Shown in pieces: positions 45,654 to 54,098 of a stretch of 54,098 nt of DNA (the stretch's first letter is position 1; each line of letters starts with the position of its first letter). The position numbers were made by a program, and so were the translations under genes. The notes under the pieces are model-generated. The model was not told where the DNA came from. It saw only the letters and a program-made list of their open reading frames with translations, and did not search any database. Source of the DNA: Hyphomonadaceae bacterium (GTDB lineage Bacteria; Pseudomonadota; Alphaproteobacteria; Caulobacterales; Hyphomonadaceae); assembly GCA_027485145.1 (NCBI GenBank), contig JAIXRO010000041.1:1-54098 (forward strand). The letters are read 5' to 3'.

Positions 45654-48521
45654 ATGCTTGACCAGAGATTTGATCCTGCCGAGGCCGAAGCACGGCTTTA
45701 CAAGGCATGGGAAGCCGCAGGCTGCTTCCGGCCTTCGGGCGACACCAGCGCGCAGGCTTACTCGATCGTGATCCCGCCGCCGAACGTGACCGGCGTGCTC
45801 CACATGGGGCATGCGCTGAACAACACGCTGCAGGACGTTCTGATCCGGTTCGAGCGGATGCGCGGCAAGAATGTGCTGTGGCAGCCGGGCACGGACCATG
45901 CGGGCATCGCGACGCAAATGGTCGTCGAGCGCCAGCTGGCGAAGGAAGGGCAGAACCAGGATCGACGGACCATGGGACGCGATGCTTTCCTCAAGCGAGT
46001 CTGGGCATGGAAGGAAGAATCAGGCGGCGCGATTGCGGGTCAGCTGAAGCGGCTCGGCGCGTCGTGCGACTGGTCTGTCGAGCGATTCACGATGGATGAA
46101 GGCCTGTCAAAGGCCGTGACGAAGGTGTTCGTCGATCTTCATGCGAAGGGACTCATCTACCGCGACAAACGACTCGTGAACTGGGACCCGCATTTCCAGA
46201 CGGCGATCTCGGATCTGGAAGTGGAGACGCGCGAGGTTGCCGGACACTACTGGCACCTGAAATATCCGCTGGCGGATGGTGTGACCTACAATCATCCGGC
46301 CAAGGACGAAGACGGGAACGTCACGTTCGAGGCGCGTGACTATATCGTGGTGGCCACCTCCCGGCCGGAGACAATGCTCGGCGATACCGGCGTTGCCGTG
46401 CATCCGGAGGATGAGCGGTATGCGGGACTCGTCGGGAAGCACGTCGTGCTGCCGATCACCGGACGGCGCATTCCGATCATCGCGGATGAATATGCCAATC
46501 CCGAAAAGGGCTCGGGGGCGGTGAAGATCACGCCGGCGCATGACTTCAACGACTTCGAGGTGGGCAAACGGGCCGGACACAAACCGCTGAATATCCTGAC
46601 CGCTGTGGCTGCCATCGAGAGCGGCGCCGACGCCGACGCAGCCGGTATTCCGGCTGAGCTGCGCGGGCTCGACCGCTTCGCTGCGCGCGCAAAGGTTGTT
46701 GAAGCGTTCGAGGCCCTGGGCCTGCTGGCGCGTATCGAGGACCTCAAGATCGAGCAGCCGTTCGGTGACCGGTCCGGTGTCGTGATCGAGCCGTGGATGA
46801 CGGACCAGTGGTATGTCGATGCGGCAACGCTCGCGAAGCCGGCGCGCGCGGCGGTCGAAGATGGACGCACGCGGTTCGTGCCGGAGAACTGGACGAAGAC
46901 GTATTACAACTGGATGGACAACATCCAGCCCTGGTGTGTGAGCCGTCAGCTTTGGTGGGGACACCGGATACCGGCCTGGTACGGGCCGGCGATGACCACC
47001 GAGCCGGACGGGAATGGCGGTCACCAGATTGCGGTCGACCATTCCCAGGATGGCCCGGGACACATTTTCGTGGCGGCAAGCGAAGCCGAGGCGCTCTCGG
47101 CGGCGGAAGCCTTCTACCGCAAGCCGGTTGCGATTGCAGCGAGCCGCGACGAAGCCCGAAAGGCGATGTTGGCCGGAGATCACACGACGCACATCTGTCT
47201 GTATCAGGAAGAGGACGTGCTCGACACATGGTTCTCCTCCGCGCTGTGGCCGTTCTCGACGCAAGGGTGGCCGGAAAATACCGAGGCCCTGAAGACATTC
47301 TATCCGACGAGCACGCTGGTGACGGCGTTCGACATCATCTTCTTCTGGGTCGCCCGGATGATGATGATGGGGCTCGAATTCACCGGCGAAGCTCCGTTCA
47401 AGGATGTTTACATCCATGCCCTCGTTCTCGACGAGAAAGGGCATAAGATGTCAAAGTCCAAGGGCAATGCCATGGACCCGCTTGAGCTGATCGACGAGTT
47501 CGGCGCCGACGCCCTTCGTTTCACGATGGCGGCGATGGCGGCGCAGGGGCGCAACGTGCGGCTCTCCAAACAACGCGTGGAGGGCTACCGCAACTTTGCC
47601 ACCAAACTCTGGAACGCTGCGCGCTTTGCGGAATTGAACGAGTGCGGCGCGCCGGGGGCTTATGATCCGGCTACGGCGCAATATCCGGTCAACCAATGGA
47701 TCCTGAGCGAACTGGCGGCCTGTGTCGAGGACGTGACCCGCGGGATTGAGGAGTACAAGTTCAACGAAGCCGCCGGCGCGCTTTACAAGTTTGTCTGGAA
47801 CACGGTGTGCGACTGGTATGTCGAACTGATTAAGCCGTTGCTGATGGGCACCGACGAGGCGGCCAAGGCCGAGACGCGCGCGGTGTGCGGCTTTGTTCTG
47901 GATGAGGCCTTGAAACTTTTGCACCCTTTCATGCCCTTCGTGACCGAGGAGTTGTGGGAGCGGCGCGCACCGGGCCGGGCGGGCAAGGACGGGTTCCTGA
48001 TGCTTCAAACCTGGCCGGCGCTCACGCCGTTCAGGCACAAGGAAGCCACGGCGGAGATCGAGTGGCTGATCGGGATGATCACGGAAATCCGCTCGCTGCG
48101 AAACGATCTGGGCGTGCCGGCAGGCGCGAAGGTTCCGATGACACTGGTCACTCCGTCGGCTCAGGATGCGCAACGGCTCGAGCGGCATGGTGACGTGCTG
48201 CGTCGGATGGCGCGGCTGGACGAGACCGGCACGGCTGCGGCCTTGCCGGAAGGCTCGGTTTCGACGCTCGTGGGATCCACGGTCGTGGCGCTTCGGATTG
48301 CGGAACTGATCGATCGGGCCGAAGCAAAGAAGCGGCTCGACAAGGAAATCGGCACCCTGGAGAAGGACATCACCTCCACCGAGAAGAAGCTCGGCAATGC
48401 TGACTTCGTTGCGCGGGCACCGGAAGAGATCGTTGAGGAAAATCGCGAGCGCGTGAAGGACTGGACGCTTCGCCGTGAAAAGCTGAGCCTTGCGAGGACG
48501 GCGCTTTCCAAACTGGCCTGA
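45654..48521 (+). CDS. valS: Valyl-tRNA synthetase
   Basis: 955 residues, class I synthetase charging tRNA-Val. HMGH (about 50-53) and KMSKS (about 598-602) are the ATP-binding motifs; 'VATSRPETMLGDTGVAVHP' belongs to the editing domain; 'TDHAGIATQMVVERQL' is characteristic of ValRS; the C-terminal 60 residues are a coiled coil ('AKKRLDKEIGTLEKDITSTEKKLGNADFV'). The start at 45654 (MLDQRFDP) fits the family better than one 27 bases earlier within the terminator tail. Confidence 0.97.
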   Translation: MLDQRFDPAEAEARLYKAWEAAGCFRPSGDTSAQAYSIVIPPPNVTGVLHMGHALNNTLQDVLIRFERMRGKNVLWQPGTDHAGIATQMVVERQLAKEGQNQDRRTMGRDAFLKRVWAWKEESGGAIAGQLKRLGASCDWSVERFTMDEGLSKAVTKVFVDLHAKGLIYRDKRLVNWDPHFQTAISDLEVETREVAGHYWHLKYPLADGVTYNHPAKDEDGNVTFEARDYIVVATSRPETMLGDTGVAVHPEDERYAGLVGKHVVLPITGRRIPIIADEYANPEKGSGAVKITPAHDFNDFEVGKRAGHKPLNILTAVAAIESGADADAAGIPAELRGLDRFAARAKVVEAFEALGLLARIEDLKIEQPFGDRSGVVIEPWMTDQWYVDAATLAKPARAAVEDGRTRFVPENWTKTYYNWMDNIQPWCVSRQLWWGHRIPAWYGPAMTTEPDGNGGHQIAVDHSQDGPGHIFVAASEAEALSAAEAFYRKPVAIAASRDEARKAMLAGDHTTHICLYQEEDVLDTWFSSALWPFSTQGWPENTEALKTFYPTSTLVTAFDIIFFWVARMMMMGLEFTGEAPFKDVYIHALVLDEKGHKMSKSKGNAMDPLELIDEFGADALRFTMAAMAAQGRNVRLSKQRVEGYRNFATKLWNAARFAELNECGAPGAYDPATAQYPVNQWILSELAACVEDVTRGIEEYKFNEAAGALYKFVWNTVCDWYVELIKPLLMGTDEAAKAETRAVCGFVLDEALKLLHPFMPFVTEELWERRAPGRAGKDGFLMLQTWPALTPFRHKEATAEIEWLIGMITEIRSLRNDLGVPAGAKVPMTLVTPSAQDAQRLERHGDVLRRMARLDETGTAAALPEGSVSTLVGSTVVALRIAELIDRAEAKKRLDKEIGTLEKDITSTEKKLGNADFVARAPEEIVEENRERVKDWTLRREKLSLARTALSKLA

Positions 48522-48634
48522 CCCGGATCCGTTCAAGGCATAGACCACCCGTTTGCGGCGGCGAATAAGCGCTTTTCCGGAAGGAAATTGCGCGCTACGC
48601 CCTTTTTCAGAACACCGACACGGAAAGCACGTCA

Positions 48635-50362
48635 ATGACCAAGACCTGGGATAAATCCCGCCTGCCCTCCCGCTATGTGACCGAGGGGCCGGAACGGGCG
48701 CCGCATCGCAGCTATTATTACGCGATGGGCCTTTCCACGAAGGACATCAAGAAGCCGTTCGTCGGCGTGGCGTCCTGCTGGAATGAGGCGGCGCCCTGCA
48801 ACACGGCACTGATGCGCCAGGCGCATGCGGCCTCGGTCGGCGTGAAGGAAGCAGACGGTACACCGCGCGAGTTCTGCACGATCACGGTGACGGATGGCAT
48901 CGCCATGGGCCACGAGGGGATGCGTTCGTCTCTCGTCAGCCGCGAAGTGATTGCAGATTCGGTCGAACTGACGATGCGCGGGCATTCCTATGACGCACTG
49001 GTCGGCGTTGCGGGCTGCGACAAGTCCCTGCCCGGCATGATGATGGCGATGCTGCGCCTGAATGTGCCAAGCGTTTTCATCTATGGCGGATCGATCATGC
49101 CCGGCCGGTTTGAAGGCAAGGATGTGACGGTGCTCGATGTGTTCGAGGCGGTCGGCGCACACGCGGCGGGTTCGAACGACATGACGAGCGCAAAACTTGA
49201 AGCGCTCGAGAAGCTGGCCTGCCCCGGCGACGGCGCCTGCGGCGGGCAGTTCACGGCGAACACGATGGCGTGTGTTTCGGAAGCTATTGGCCTTGCGCTG
49301 CCGCTTTCGTCTGCGCTGCCAGCGCCGTATCTGGAGCGGGATGAATATTGCGTGGAGAGTGGCCGGGCGGTGATGCGGCTGATCGAGCAGAACATCCGTC
49401 CACGGGATATCTGTACGCGGGAGGCATTCGAGAACGCGGCTGTGGTTGTGGCGGCGTCGGGTGGCTCAACGAACGCGGCGCTGCACCTGCCGGCTATGGC
49501 GCATGAGTGCGGCGTGCAGTTCGATCTGAAGGACGTCGCGGCGATCTTTGCCAAGACGCCTTACATCGCCGACCTGAAACCGGGCGGCAATTACGTTGCC
49601 AAGGATTTCGGCGAAGCGGGCGGCGTGCCGATGCTGATGAAAACGCTGTATGATGCGGGCCTGATCCACGGCCACTGCATGACGGTGACGGGCAAGACTG
49701 TTGCGGAAAACCTCAAGGATGTCGTGTTCAACAAGGATCAGAAAGTGATCCGTGAAGCCTCGAATCCACTTTCGCCGAACGGCGGTGTCGTCGGGCTCTG
49801 GGGATCGCTTGCGCCGGATGGCGCCATCGTGAAAGTGGCGGGTCTCAAGGAGCTGACCTTCACCGGGCCTGCGCGCGTCTTCGACGGCGAAGAAGCTTGC
49901 TTCGCCGCTGTGCGTGACCGGCAGTACAAGGAAGGCGATGTGCTGGTGATCCGGTACGAAGGGCCCAAGGGCGGGCCCGGCATGCGCGAGATGCTGTCGA
50001 CTACCGCCGCGATCTACGGCCAGGGCATGGGCGACAAGGTGGCCTTGATCACCGACGGGCGGTTTTCAGGCGCGACGCGCGGGTTCTGCGTCGGGCATGT
50101 CGGCCCGGAAGCCGCCGACGGCGGGCCGATTGGCCTGCTGCGTGACGGCGACATCATCACGCTCGACGCCCTCAAGGGCACGATCGATGTGCGTTGGACG
50201 CCGGCCGAGATGGCGGATCGCAAGCGGGAATGGAAGCCGCGCACGACGAAGTATGGCTCCGGCGCGCTGCAGAAGTTCGCAAAACTGGTAGGCCCTGCCC
50301 ATGAAGGCGCCGTAACGCATCCAGGCTTTGCGGGCGAAGGGCATGTGTACGCCGATATCTGA
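48635..50362 (+). CDS. ilvD: Dihydroxy-acid dehydratase
   Basis: 575 residues. IlvD signatures: '[13 protein letters not shown]', '[13 protein letters not shown]' (about 127), '[15 protein letters not shown]', and '[12 protein letters not shown]' (about 473), with the cysteines that hold the Fe-S cluster. It catalyses the third common step of valine and isoleucine synthesis in the cytoplasm. Length is normal. It is 113 bases after valS, a suggestive pairing of valine metabolism with Val-tRNA synthesis, but each probably has its own promoter. Confidence 0.96.
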   Translation: MTKTWDKSRLPSRYVTEGPERAPHRSYYYAMGLSTKDIKKPFVGVASCWNEAAPCNTALMRQAHAASVGVKEADGTPREFCTITVTDGIAMGHEGMRSSLVSREVIADSVELTMRGHSYDALVGVAGCDKSLPGMMMAMLRLNVPSVFIYGGSIMPGRFEGKDVTVLDVFEAVGAHAAGSNDMTSAKLEALEKLACPGDGACGGQFTANTMACVSEAIGLALPLSSALPAPYLERDEYCVESGRAVMRLIEQNIRPRDICTREAFENAAVVVAASGGSTNAALHLPAMAHECGVQFDLKDVAAIFAKTPYIADLKPGGNYVAKDFGEAGGVPMLMKTLYDAGLIHGHCMTVTGKTVAENLKDVVFNKDQKVIREASNPLSPNGGVVGLWGSLAPDGAIVKVAGLKELTFTGPARVFDGEEACFAAVRDRQYKEGDVLVIRYEGPKGGPGMREMLSTTAAIYGQGMGDKVALITDGRFSGATRGFCVGHVGPEAADGGPIGLLRDGDIITLDALKGTIDVRWTPAEMADRKREWKPRTTKYGSGALQKFAKLVGPAHEGAVTHPGFAGEGHVYADI

Positions 50363-50437
50363 TGACGGCAGCTGCGGGCCCTTCCGGGCGCCCGCGACGC
50401 AGCCTAAGCTGCCGGTATCAGTTCGAGGACCGTAGGC

Positions 50438-51451
50438 ATGACCGACCGCGCAACAGATCCGGCGACCGGGGCGCCGCTTTCGCTCGGCGATCTGCCCGAG
50501 GAATTCGCAGGTTTCGAGCGCATCTATTCGCAGGAAATCCAGCCGAACCTGATTGCCCGCGAGTCTGAAAGGGTCGCCGCGGCTGCGAAAGCCATCCAGA
50601 CACGCTGGATTGGCGGCGGGATCATCGCCGCGGGTGCGGGGCTGGGCCTCGCCGTGCTCAAGATGCCGTTTGTGGCGATCATCGCCGGCATCGCGGGCGC
50701 CGGCGTTGTCTTCTGGGGCAACATGGGCATCTCCCAGCTCGCCAGCGAAGCCAAGAGCCTGATCGTTGAACCCATTGCGCGCCAACTCGGCTTAGCCTTT
50801 ACCCCGCAACCGGGCACATGCGACACGATCTTCCGGCACAAGGAACTCGGCGTGGTGCCAGGTTGGGACCGATCCAAGTTCGAAGACCTTGTGATCGGCA
50901 AACGCGGCGACGTCGATTTCGAGCTCTTCGAAGCGCATCTTGAAGAGAAACGGACGACGACAGACTCGAAAGGCCGCACACAGACGACCTGGGTGACGGT
51001 GTTCCAGGGCCAGTGCCTGAAGCTCGACTTTCACAAGCGGTTTTTCGGGCGGACACTGGTCACGCGCGATGCCGGGTTCTTCAATCGGTTTGGCGGCGGC
51101 AATGGCATGCAGCGGGCGATGCTCGAAGACCCCGTCTTCGAGAAGATCTTCGAAGTGTACACAACGGACCAGGTCGAAAGCCGGTTTCTCCTGACACCGG
51201 ACTTCATGCAGAAGCTTGTCGATCTTGAAACCGTGTTCAAAGGCGGAAAACTCAAAGCCGCGTTCGATGGCGGCGAAATGCTGATCACTGTACAGGGTGG
51301 AAACCTGTTCGAGCCGGGTTCGATGTTCAAGCCGCTCGACAGCGCTGACCGCGTGCGCGAATTGCTCGCGGATTTCGCCGCGGTATTCCGCCTGATCGAC
51401 ACGGTGACGGCTGGACGAGCCAAGATGCCGCCGCCGGCCTCACCGGTCTGA
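50438..51451 (+). CDS. DUF3137 membrane protein
   Basis: 337 residues. N-terminal helices, two membrane segments at about 66-105 ('WIGGGIIAAGAGLGLAVL', 'FVAIIAGIAGAGVVFWGN'), then a cytoplasmic beta-rich domain with 'TTWVTVFQGQCLKLDFHKRFFGRTLVTRD' and 'FMQKLVDLETVFKGGKLKAAFDGGEMLITVQGGNLFEPG', matching DUF3137 proteins. Function is unknown. It follows ilvD by 75 bases and is convergent with the alkylsulfatase gene. Confidence 0.85.
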   Translation: MTDRATDPATGAPLSLGDLPEEFAGFERIYSQEIQPNLIARESERVAAAAKAIQTRWIGGGIIAAGAGLGLAVLKMPFVAIIAGIAGAGVVFWGNMGISQLASEAKSLIVEPIARQLGLAFTPQPGTCDTIFRHKELGVVPGWDRSKFEDLVIGKRGDVDFELFEAHLEEKRTTTDSKGRTQTTWVTVFQGQCLKLDFHKRFFGRTLVTRDAGFFNRFGGGNGMQRAMLEDPVFEKIFEVYTTDQVESRFLLTPDFMQKLVDLETVFKGGKLKAAFDGGEMLITVQGGNLFEPGSMFKPLDSADRVRELLADFAAVFRLIDTVTAGRAKMPPPASPV

Positions 51452-51465
51452 ACAGAGGGTCGCTC

Positions 51466-53418
51466 TCAAGGGGTGACGATCGGGAATGGTTCGGGCGGGG
51501 CCGGCGGATCAAGAACACCGAGCAGCGAAGCCGCCGCGGCCGGATTGCCCTTGATCGACAAGACACCCTTGAGAACCAGATCGGCGGGCTTCTGGCCGCC
51601 AAAGATCATGCCGAGGAAAGCCGGCTTTGGGAGGGTCAAGGTTGCATCGGCCGTTTGACCGGCGCCAGGCTCATGAACCAGAACGGAATTCCGGATGCTG
51701 ACGATCCGTGTCTCCTTGAGGTCGGGAAATTCGAAGGCAATCGTCACTGATTTTCCCTCCGCAAGCTGAGGATCGACCCGGACGGCAAGCATATCAAAGA
51801 CCTGTTCGACGGAGATCGCGGAGACGACGTCGGCCGAGAGCGTTGACATGGAACTTCCGGACGGCGTGACGCGGGCTTCGGCTGCGCCTGTCAGATACAT
51901 GTTCCGCCAGAGAGAGCCTTCCGCCTGATAACCCATCTGCTCGAGCGCTTGTGCGAGCAGTTCTCGCGCCTTTGTGTTCGTGGAATCAGCAAAGACGAGA
52001 TGGCTCGCTACTTCGGCCGCCCAGCGATAATCTCCAGCCTTGAAAGCCGTCTTCGCGGTGCGAAGGGCTTTGCCTTTGCCGCCCATCGCCTTGACATACC
52101 GCTTGCTCGCCTCTTCCGGAGGCCAAGGATTCAGGTTGACCGGATTGGCATCGTACCAGCCGAGATAGCGTTGGTACACGGCCTTGGAATTGTGCGCCAT
52201 CGTGCCGTAATAGCCGCGATTGTACCACTTCGAGGCGAGGCTTTCGGGCAACGCGATGACCTCGGCGATCTCCTCGGCCGTGTTGCCCTTGTTCATCAGG
52301 CGGACGGTCTGGTCGTGGAGGTATTTGTAAGCATCACGGTGCGACGACATGAAGGCGCGCACCTCATCCTTTCCCCAACGGGGCCATCCATGCGAGACAA
52401 ACATCACATCCGTCCGGTCGCCATACAGATGGATGGACTCAGTGAGATAGTCCGCCCACGCCTTTGCATCGCGCACCAGCGCGCCGCGCGGTGGGAGAAT
52501 ATTGTGCATCGTCGCGTTGGCGTTCTCGGCAAGGCAGAGCGCGCGCAGGTGTGGCAGATAGAAGTTCATCTCGGCCGGCGCTTCGGTGCCGGGCGTGACC
52601 TGGAACTCGATCGTTATCCCGTCGATGACGAGAGTCTCGCCTGTCCCGGTAACCGTGTGTGTGGGCGCAATCAGGCTGATGGATCCGTTTGGCAGTCCCG
52701 TACCGATGCCGGCGCCGCCCTGGCCGGCCGGTCCCGGGGTGAGACGGGTTCCGAACTGATAGTTCGCGCGGCGGCTCATGGCCGGCCCGGCGATGAGATT
52801 TTCGCTGACGGCGTGTTCCATGAAACCATCCGGCGCGATGATCTGCACCTTTCCGGACTTCACGTCAGCGTCGCTGACGATGCCTTTCACGCCGCCGAAA
52901 TGGTCGCCATGGCTGTGCGTATAGATCACCGCCACGATGGGCTTTTCACCGATATGCTTGCGCACGAGGGACATGGCCGCAGCCGCCGTTTCCGTGGCCG
53001 TGAGCGGGTCTACCACAATGTATCCGGTTTCGGACTCGATGATGCTCATCACCGAAATGTCGAGTCCCCGGACCTGCCAGAGCCCCGGCACCACTTCGAA
53101 CAGGCCGTGATTGTTCAAAAGGCCGAGATGGCGCCAGAGGCTGGGGTTCATCGTTTCCGGCGGGTCACCCTCGGCGAAGTCATAAGCGCCCGCATTGAAG
53201 ACGACGCGTCCGTCGGCTGCGAGAATTCGGGTATCCTCCAGCGACGCGATGAAGCCTTTTGCGGCCAGTTCGGCTTCGCTGGTGTCCGACCAGGGCAAAC
53301 CTTCGGCGAATGCCTGGTTGGCCGCGACTGTTGCCGGCGTCGCCTTTCCCGTTTCGGCATCCGCCGCCGCTGCAAGGCAGCACGCCGCCAGAATGGCCGT
53401 TCCAAGAGCACGCTTCAT
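51466..53418 (-). CDS. Secreted alkylsulfatase-type metallo-beta-lactamase-fold protein
   Basis: 650 residues. Signal peptide ending ADAE (about 21). THSHGDHFGG (167-176) is the zinc motif; 'FVSHGWPRWGKDEVRAFMSSHRDAYKYLHDQTVRLMNKG' is typical of the SdsA1/YjcS sulfatase dimerisation part, and the last 130 residues are an SCP2-like domain ('LSADVVSAISVEQVFDMLAVRVDPQLAEGKSVTIAFEF'). These enzymes hydrolyse alkyl sulfates such as SDS, giving carbon or sulfur. Size fits the family. Exact substrate not readable. Confidence 0.92.
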   Translation of the reverse strand: MKRALGTAILAACCLAAAADAETGKATPATVAANQAFAEGLPWSDTSEAELAAKGFIASLEDTRILAADGRVVFNAGAYDFAEGDPPETMNPSLWRHLGLLNNHGLFEVVPGLWQVRGLDISVMSIIESETGYIVVDPLTATETAAAAMSLVRKHIGEKPIVAVIYTHSHGDHFGGVKGIVSDADVKSGKVQIIAPDGFMEHAVSENLIAGPAMSRRANYQFGTRLTPGPAGQGGAGIGTGLPNGSISLIAPTHTVTGTGETLVIDGITIEFQVTPGTEAPAEMNFYLPHLRALCLAENANATMHNILPPRGALVRDAKAWADYLTESIHLYGDRTDVMFVSHGWPRWGKDEVRAFMSSHRDAYKYLHDQTVRLMNKGNTAEEIAEVIALPESLASKWYNRGYYGTMAHNSKAVYQRYLGWYDANPVNLNPWPPEEASKRYVKAMGGKGKALRTAKTAFKAGDYRWAAEVASHLVFADSTNTKARELLAQALEQMGYQAEGSLWRNMYLTGAAEARVTPSGSSMSTLSADVVSAISVEQVFDMLAVRVDPQLAEGKSVTIAFEFPDLKETRIVSIRNSVLVHEPGAGQTADATLTLPKPAFLGMIFGGQKPADLVLKGVLSIKGNPAAAASLLGVLDPPAPPEPFPIVTP

Positions 53419-53528
53419 TTTATCCTCCCCAAGGACAGTTGCGCCGGTTTCGGTCGCATTGATTTACGGATCAATCTCTAACGAGCCAGGCTGCCTGCGC
53501 AAAGGGCGGTCCCGAGTTTTCTGGGCTG

Positions 53529-53550
53529 GACGCCCGGGCGACCGGGCGTC
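53529..53550. promoter_or_regulatory. Inverted repeat before the alpha/beta-hydrolase gene
   Basis: Perfect 8-bp arms GACGCCCG (53529-53536) and CGGGCGTC (53543-53550) with a 6-base centre. It sits 13 bases upstream of the hydrolase ATG in the divergent region shared with the alkylsulfatase gene, so it may be an operator or a 5' leader hairpin. Confidence 0.4.
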
Positions 53551-53562
53551 TATCTGGAGGTC

Positions 53563-54098
53563 ATGATCACCGGTCCGACATCTCACAGCTATTTCTCGCA
53601 GCGCCTGCGGCTCCACTATGTGGACTGGGGCAACGCGGATGCCCCTCCCCTGATTCTGCTGCATGGAGGGCGGGACCATTGCCGCAGCTGGGATTGGGTG
53701 GCCGAAGCGCTGAGCGCTGACTGGCATGTCATCGCACCCGATCTGCGCGGGCACGGCGACAGCGCCTGGTCTGCCGATGGCGACTATTCGGCTCGGTCGT
53801 GTGTCTATGATCTCGCCCAGCTGATCCATCAGAAGCAGCTGTCGCCCGTCACGATCGTCGCACACTCTTATGGTGGGCACATCTCGCTGCGTTATGCGGG
53901 CATTTATCCGGAGAATGTTCGCAAGCTGGTGGCGATCGAGGGGCTCGGACCTTCGCCCCGGATGTTGGCCGAGCGGATGAGCGTGCCGATCGGGAAACGC
54001 ATGCGCGACTGGATCGATTCCAAGCGCGCCGCCGCCGGGCGCAGCCCCAAGCGCTACGCAACGCTGGAAGAAGCCTACCAGCGCATGAAGGAAGAGAA
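53563..54098 (+). CDS. Alpha/beta-hydrolase, cut by the window end
   Basis: The first 178 residues are present and the frame is open to the last base. 'HYVDWGNADAPPLILLHGGRDHCRSWDWVAEALSADWHVIAPDLRGHGDS' is the standard start of an alpha/beta-hydrolase, with oxyanion HGG and nucleophile elbow AHSYGG (about 107-112). The acid and His lie beyond the window. CTGGAGG precedes the ATG. It is divergent from the alkylsulfatase gene. The substrate is unknown; epoxide hydrolase- or haloalkane-type relatives are possible. Confidence 0.85.
   Translation, partial: MITGPTSHSYFSQRLRLHYVDWGNADAPPLILLHGGRDHCRSWDWVAEALSADWHVIAPDLRGHGDSAWSADGDYSARSCVYDLAQLIHQKQLSPVTIVAHSYGGHISLRYAGIYPENVRKLVAIEGLGPSPRMLAERMSVPIGKRMRDWIDSKRAAAGRSPKRYATLEEAYQRMKEE

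Noticed and set aside
46107-47444. Minus-strand open frame inside valS (445 codons)
   Set aside because: Antisense shadow of a highly conserved synthetase gene.

Overview
This window looks like an alphaproteobacterial chromosome, most likely Caulobacterales and probably near the Hyphomonas group. The evidence is the high GC content, the chromosomal order pcm - tolC - popZ - valS on the right, and a PopZ protein (DUF2497), which is typical of that clade. All identifications are from reading motifs by eye; no database search was possible.

Positions 1-42010 are read as the right-hand part of a large integrative and conjugative element (ICE). Its right end appears to be at 41991-42010, a 20-base copy of the 3' end of a plus-strand tRNA, best matched to tRNA-Phe. 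The integrase, relaxase and coupling protein are not in the window and should lie to the left. From left to right the ICE carries: (a) a leftward operon of antirestriction protein ArdA, three small ICE-type proteins and a ParB-like protein, ending in a clear terminator; (b) a Fic-family protein behind an array of four regularly spaced operator half-sites, and a small acetyltransferase; (c) a DUF6499-DUF2285 regulator resembling the FseA excision/transfer activator of the phe-tRNA ICEs of Mesorhizobium, divergent from (d) a tightly overlapped mating-pair operon trbBCDEJLFGI followed by DUF2274, DUF736 and AlpA-like genes; (e) a probable circularly permuted ATP-grasp protein; (f) a zinc/cobalt/cadmium module czcCBA plus a P1B-4 ATPase; (g) a YnfA membrane protein, a small lipoprotein and a divergent alpha/beta-hydrolase and TetR pair; (h) a leftward set csoR - araC - DUF3703/paraoxonase fusion - metallo-beta-lactamase-fold hydrolase; (i) a rightward copper set: secreted protein, CusF-like protein, multicopper oxidase CopA, CopB, CopC, CopD, an NTF2-like protein and a copper ATPase. 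CsoR-type G-tract operators lie both at csoR and at the copper ATPase promoter, so one regulator probably serves both ends.

From 42011 rightwards the sequence is ordinary chromosome: tRNA-Asn, a tRNA-like gene with an abnormal 8-nt anticodon loop, and tRNA-Cys (all leftward), then pcm, tolC, popZ, valS, ilvD, a DUF3137 protein, an alkylsulfatase and the start of an alpha/beta-hydrolase cut by the window end.

The most unusual items are the DUF3703-paraoxonase fusion with an associated membrane-anchored metallo-hydrolase in what looks like a copper-controlled operon, the tRNA-Cys-like gene with no usable anticodon, the Fic operator array, and the ATP-grasp protein with its motifs in permuted order.
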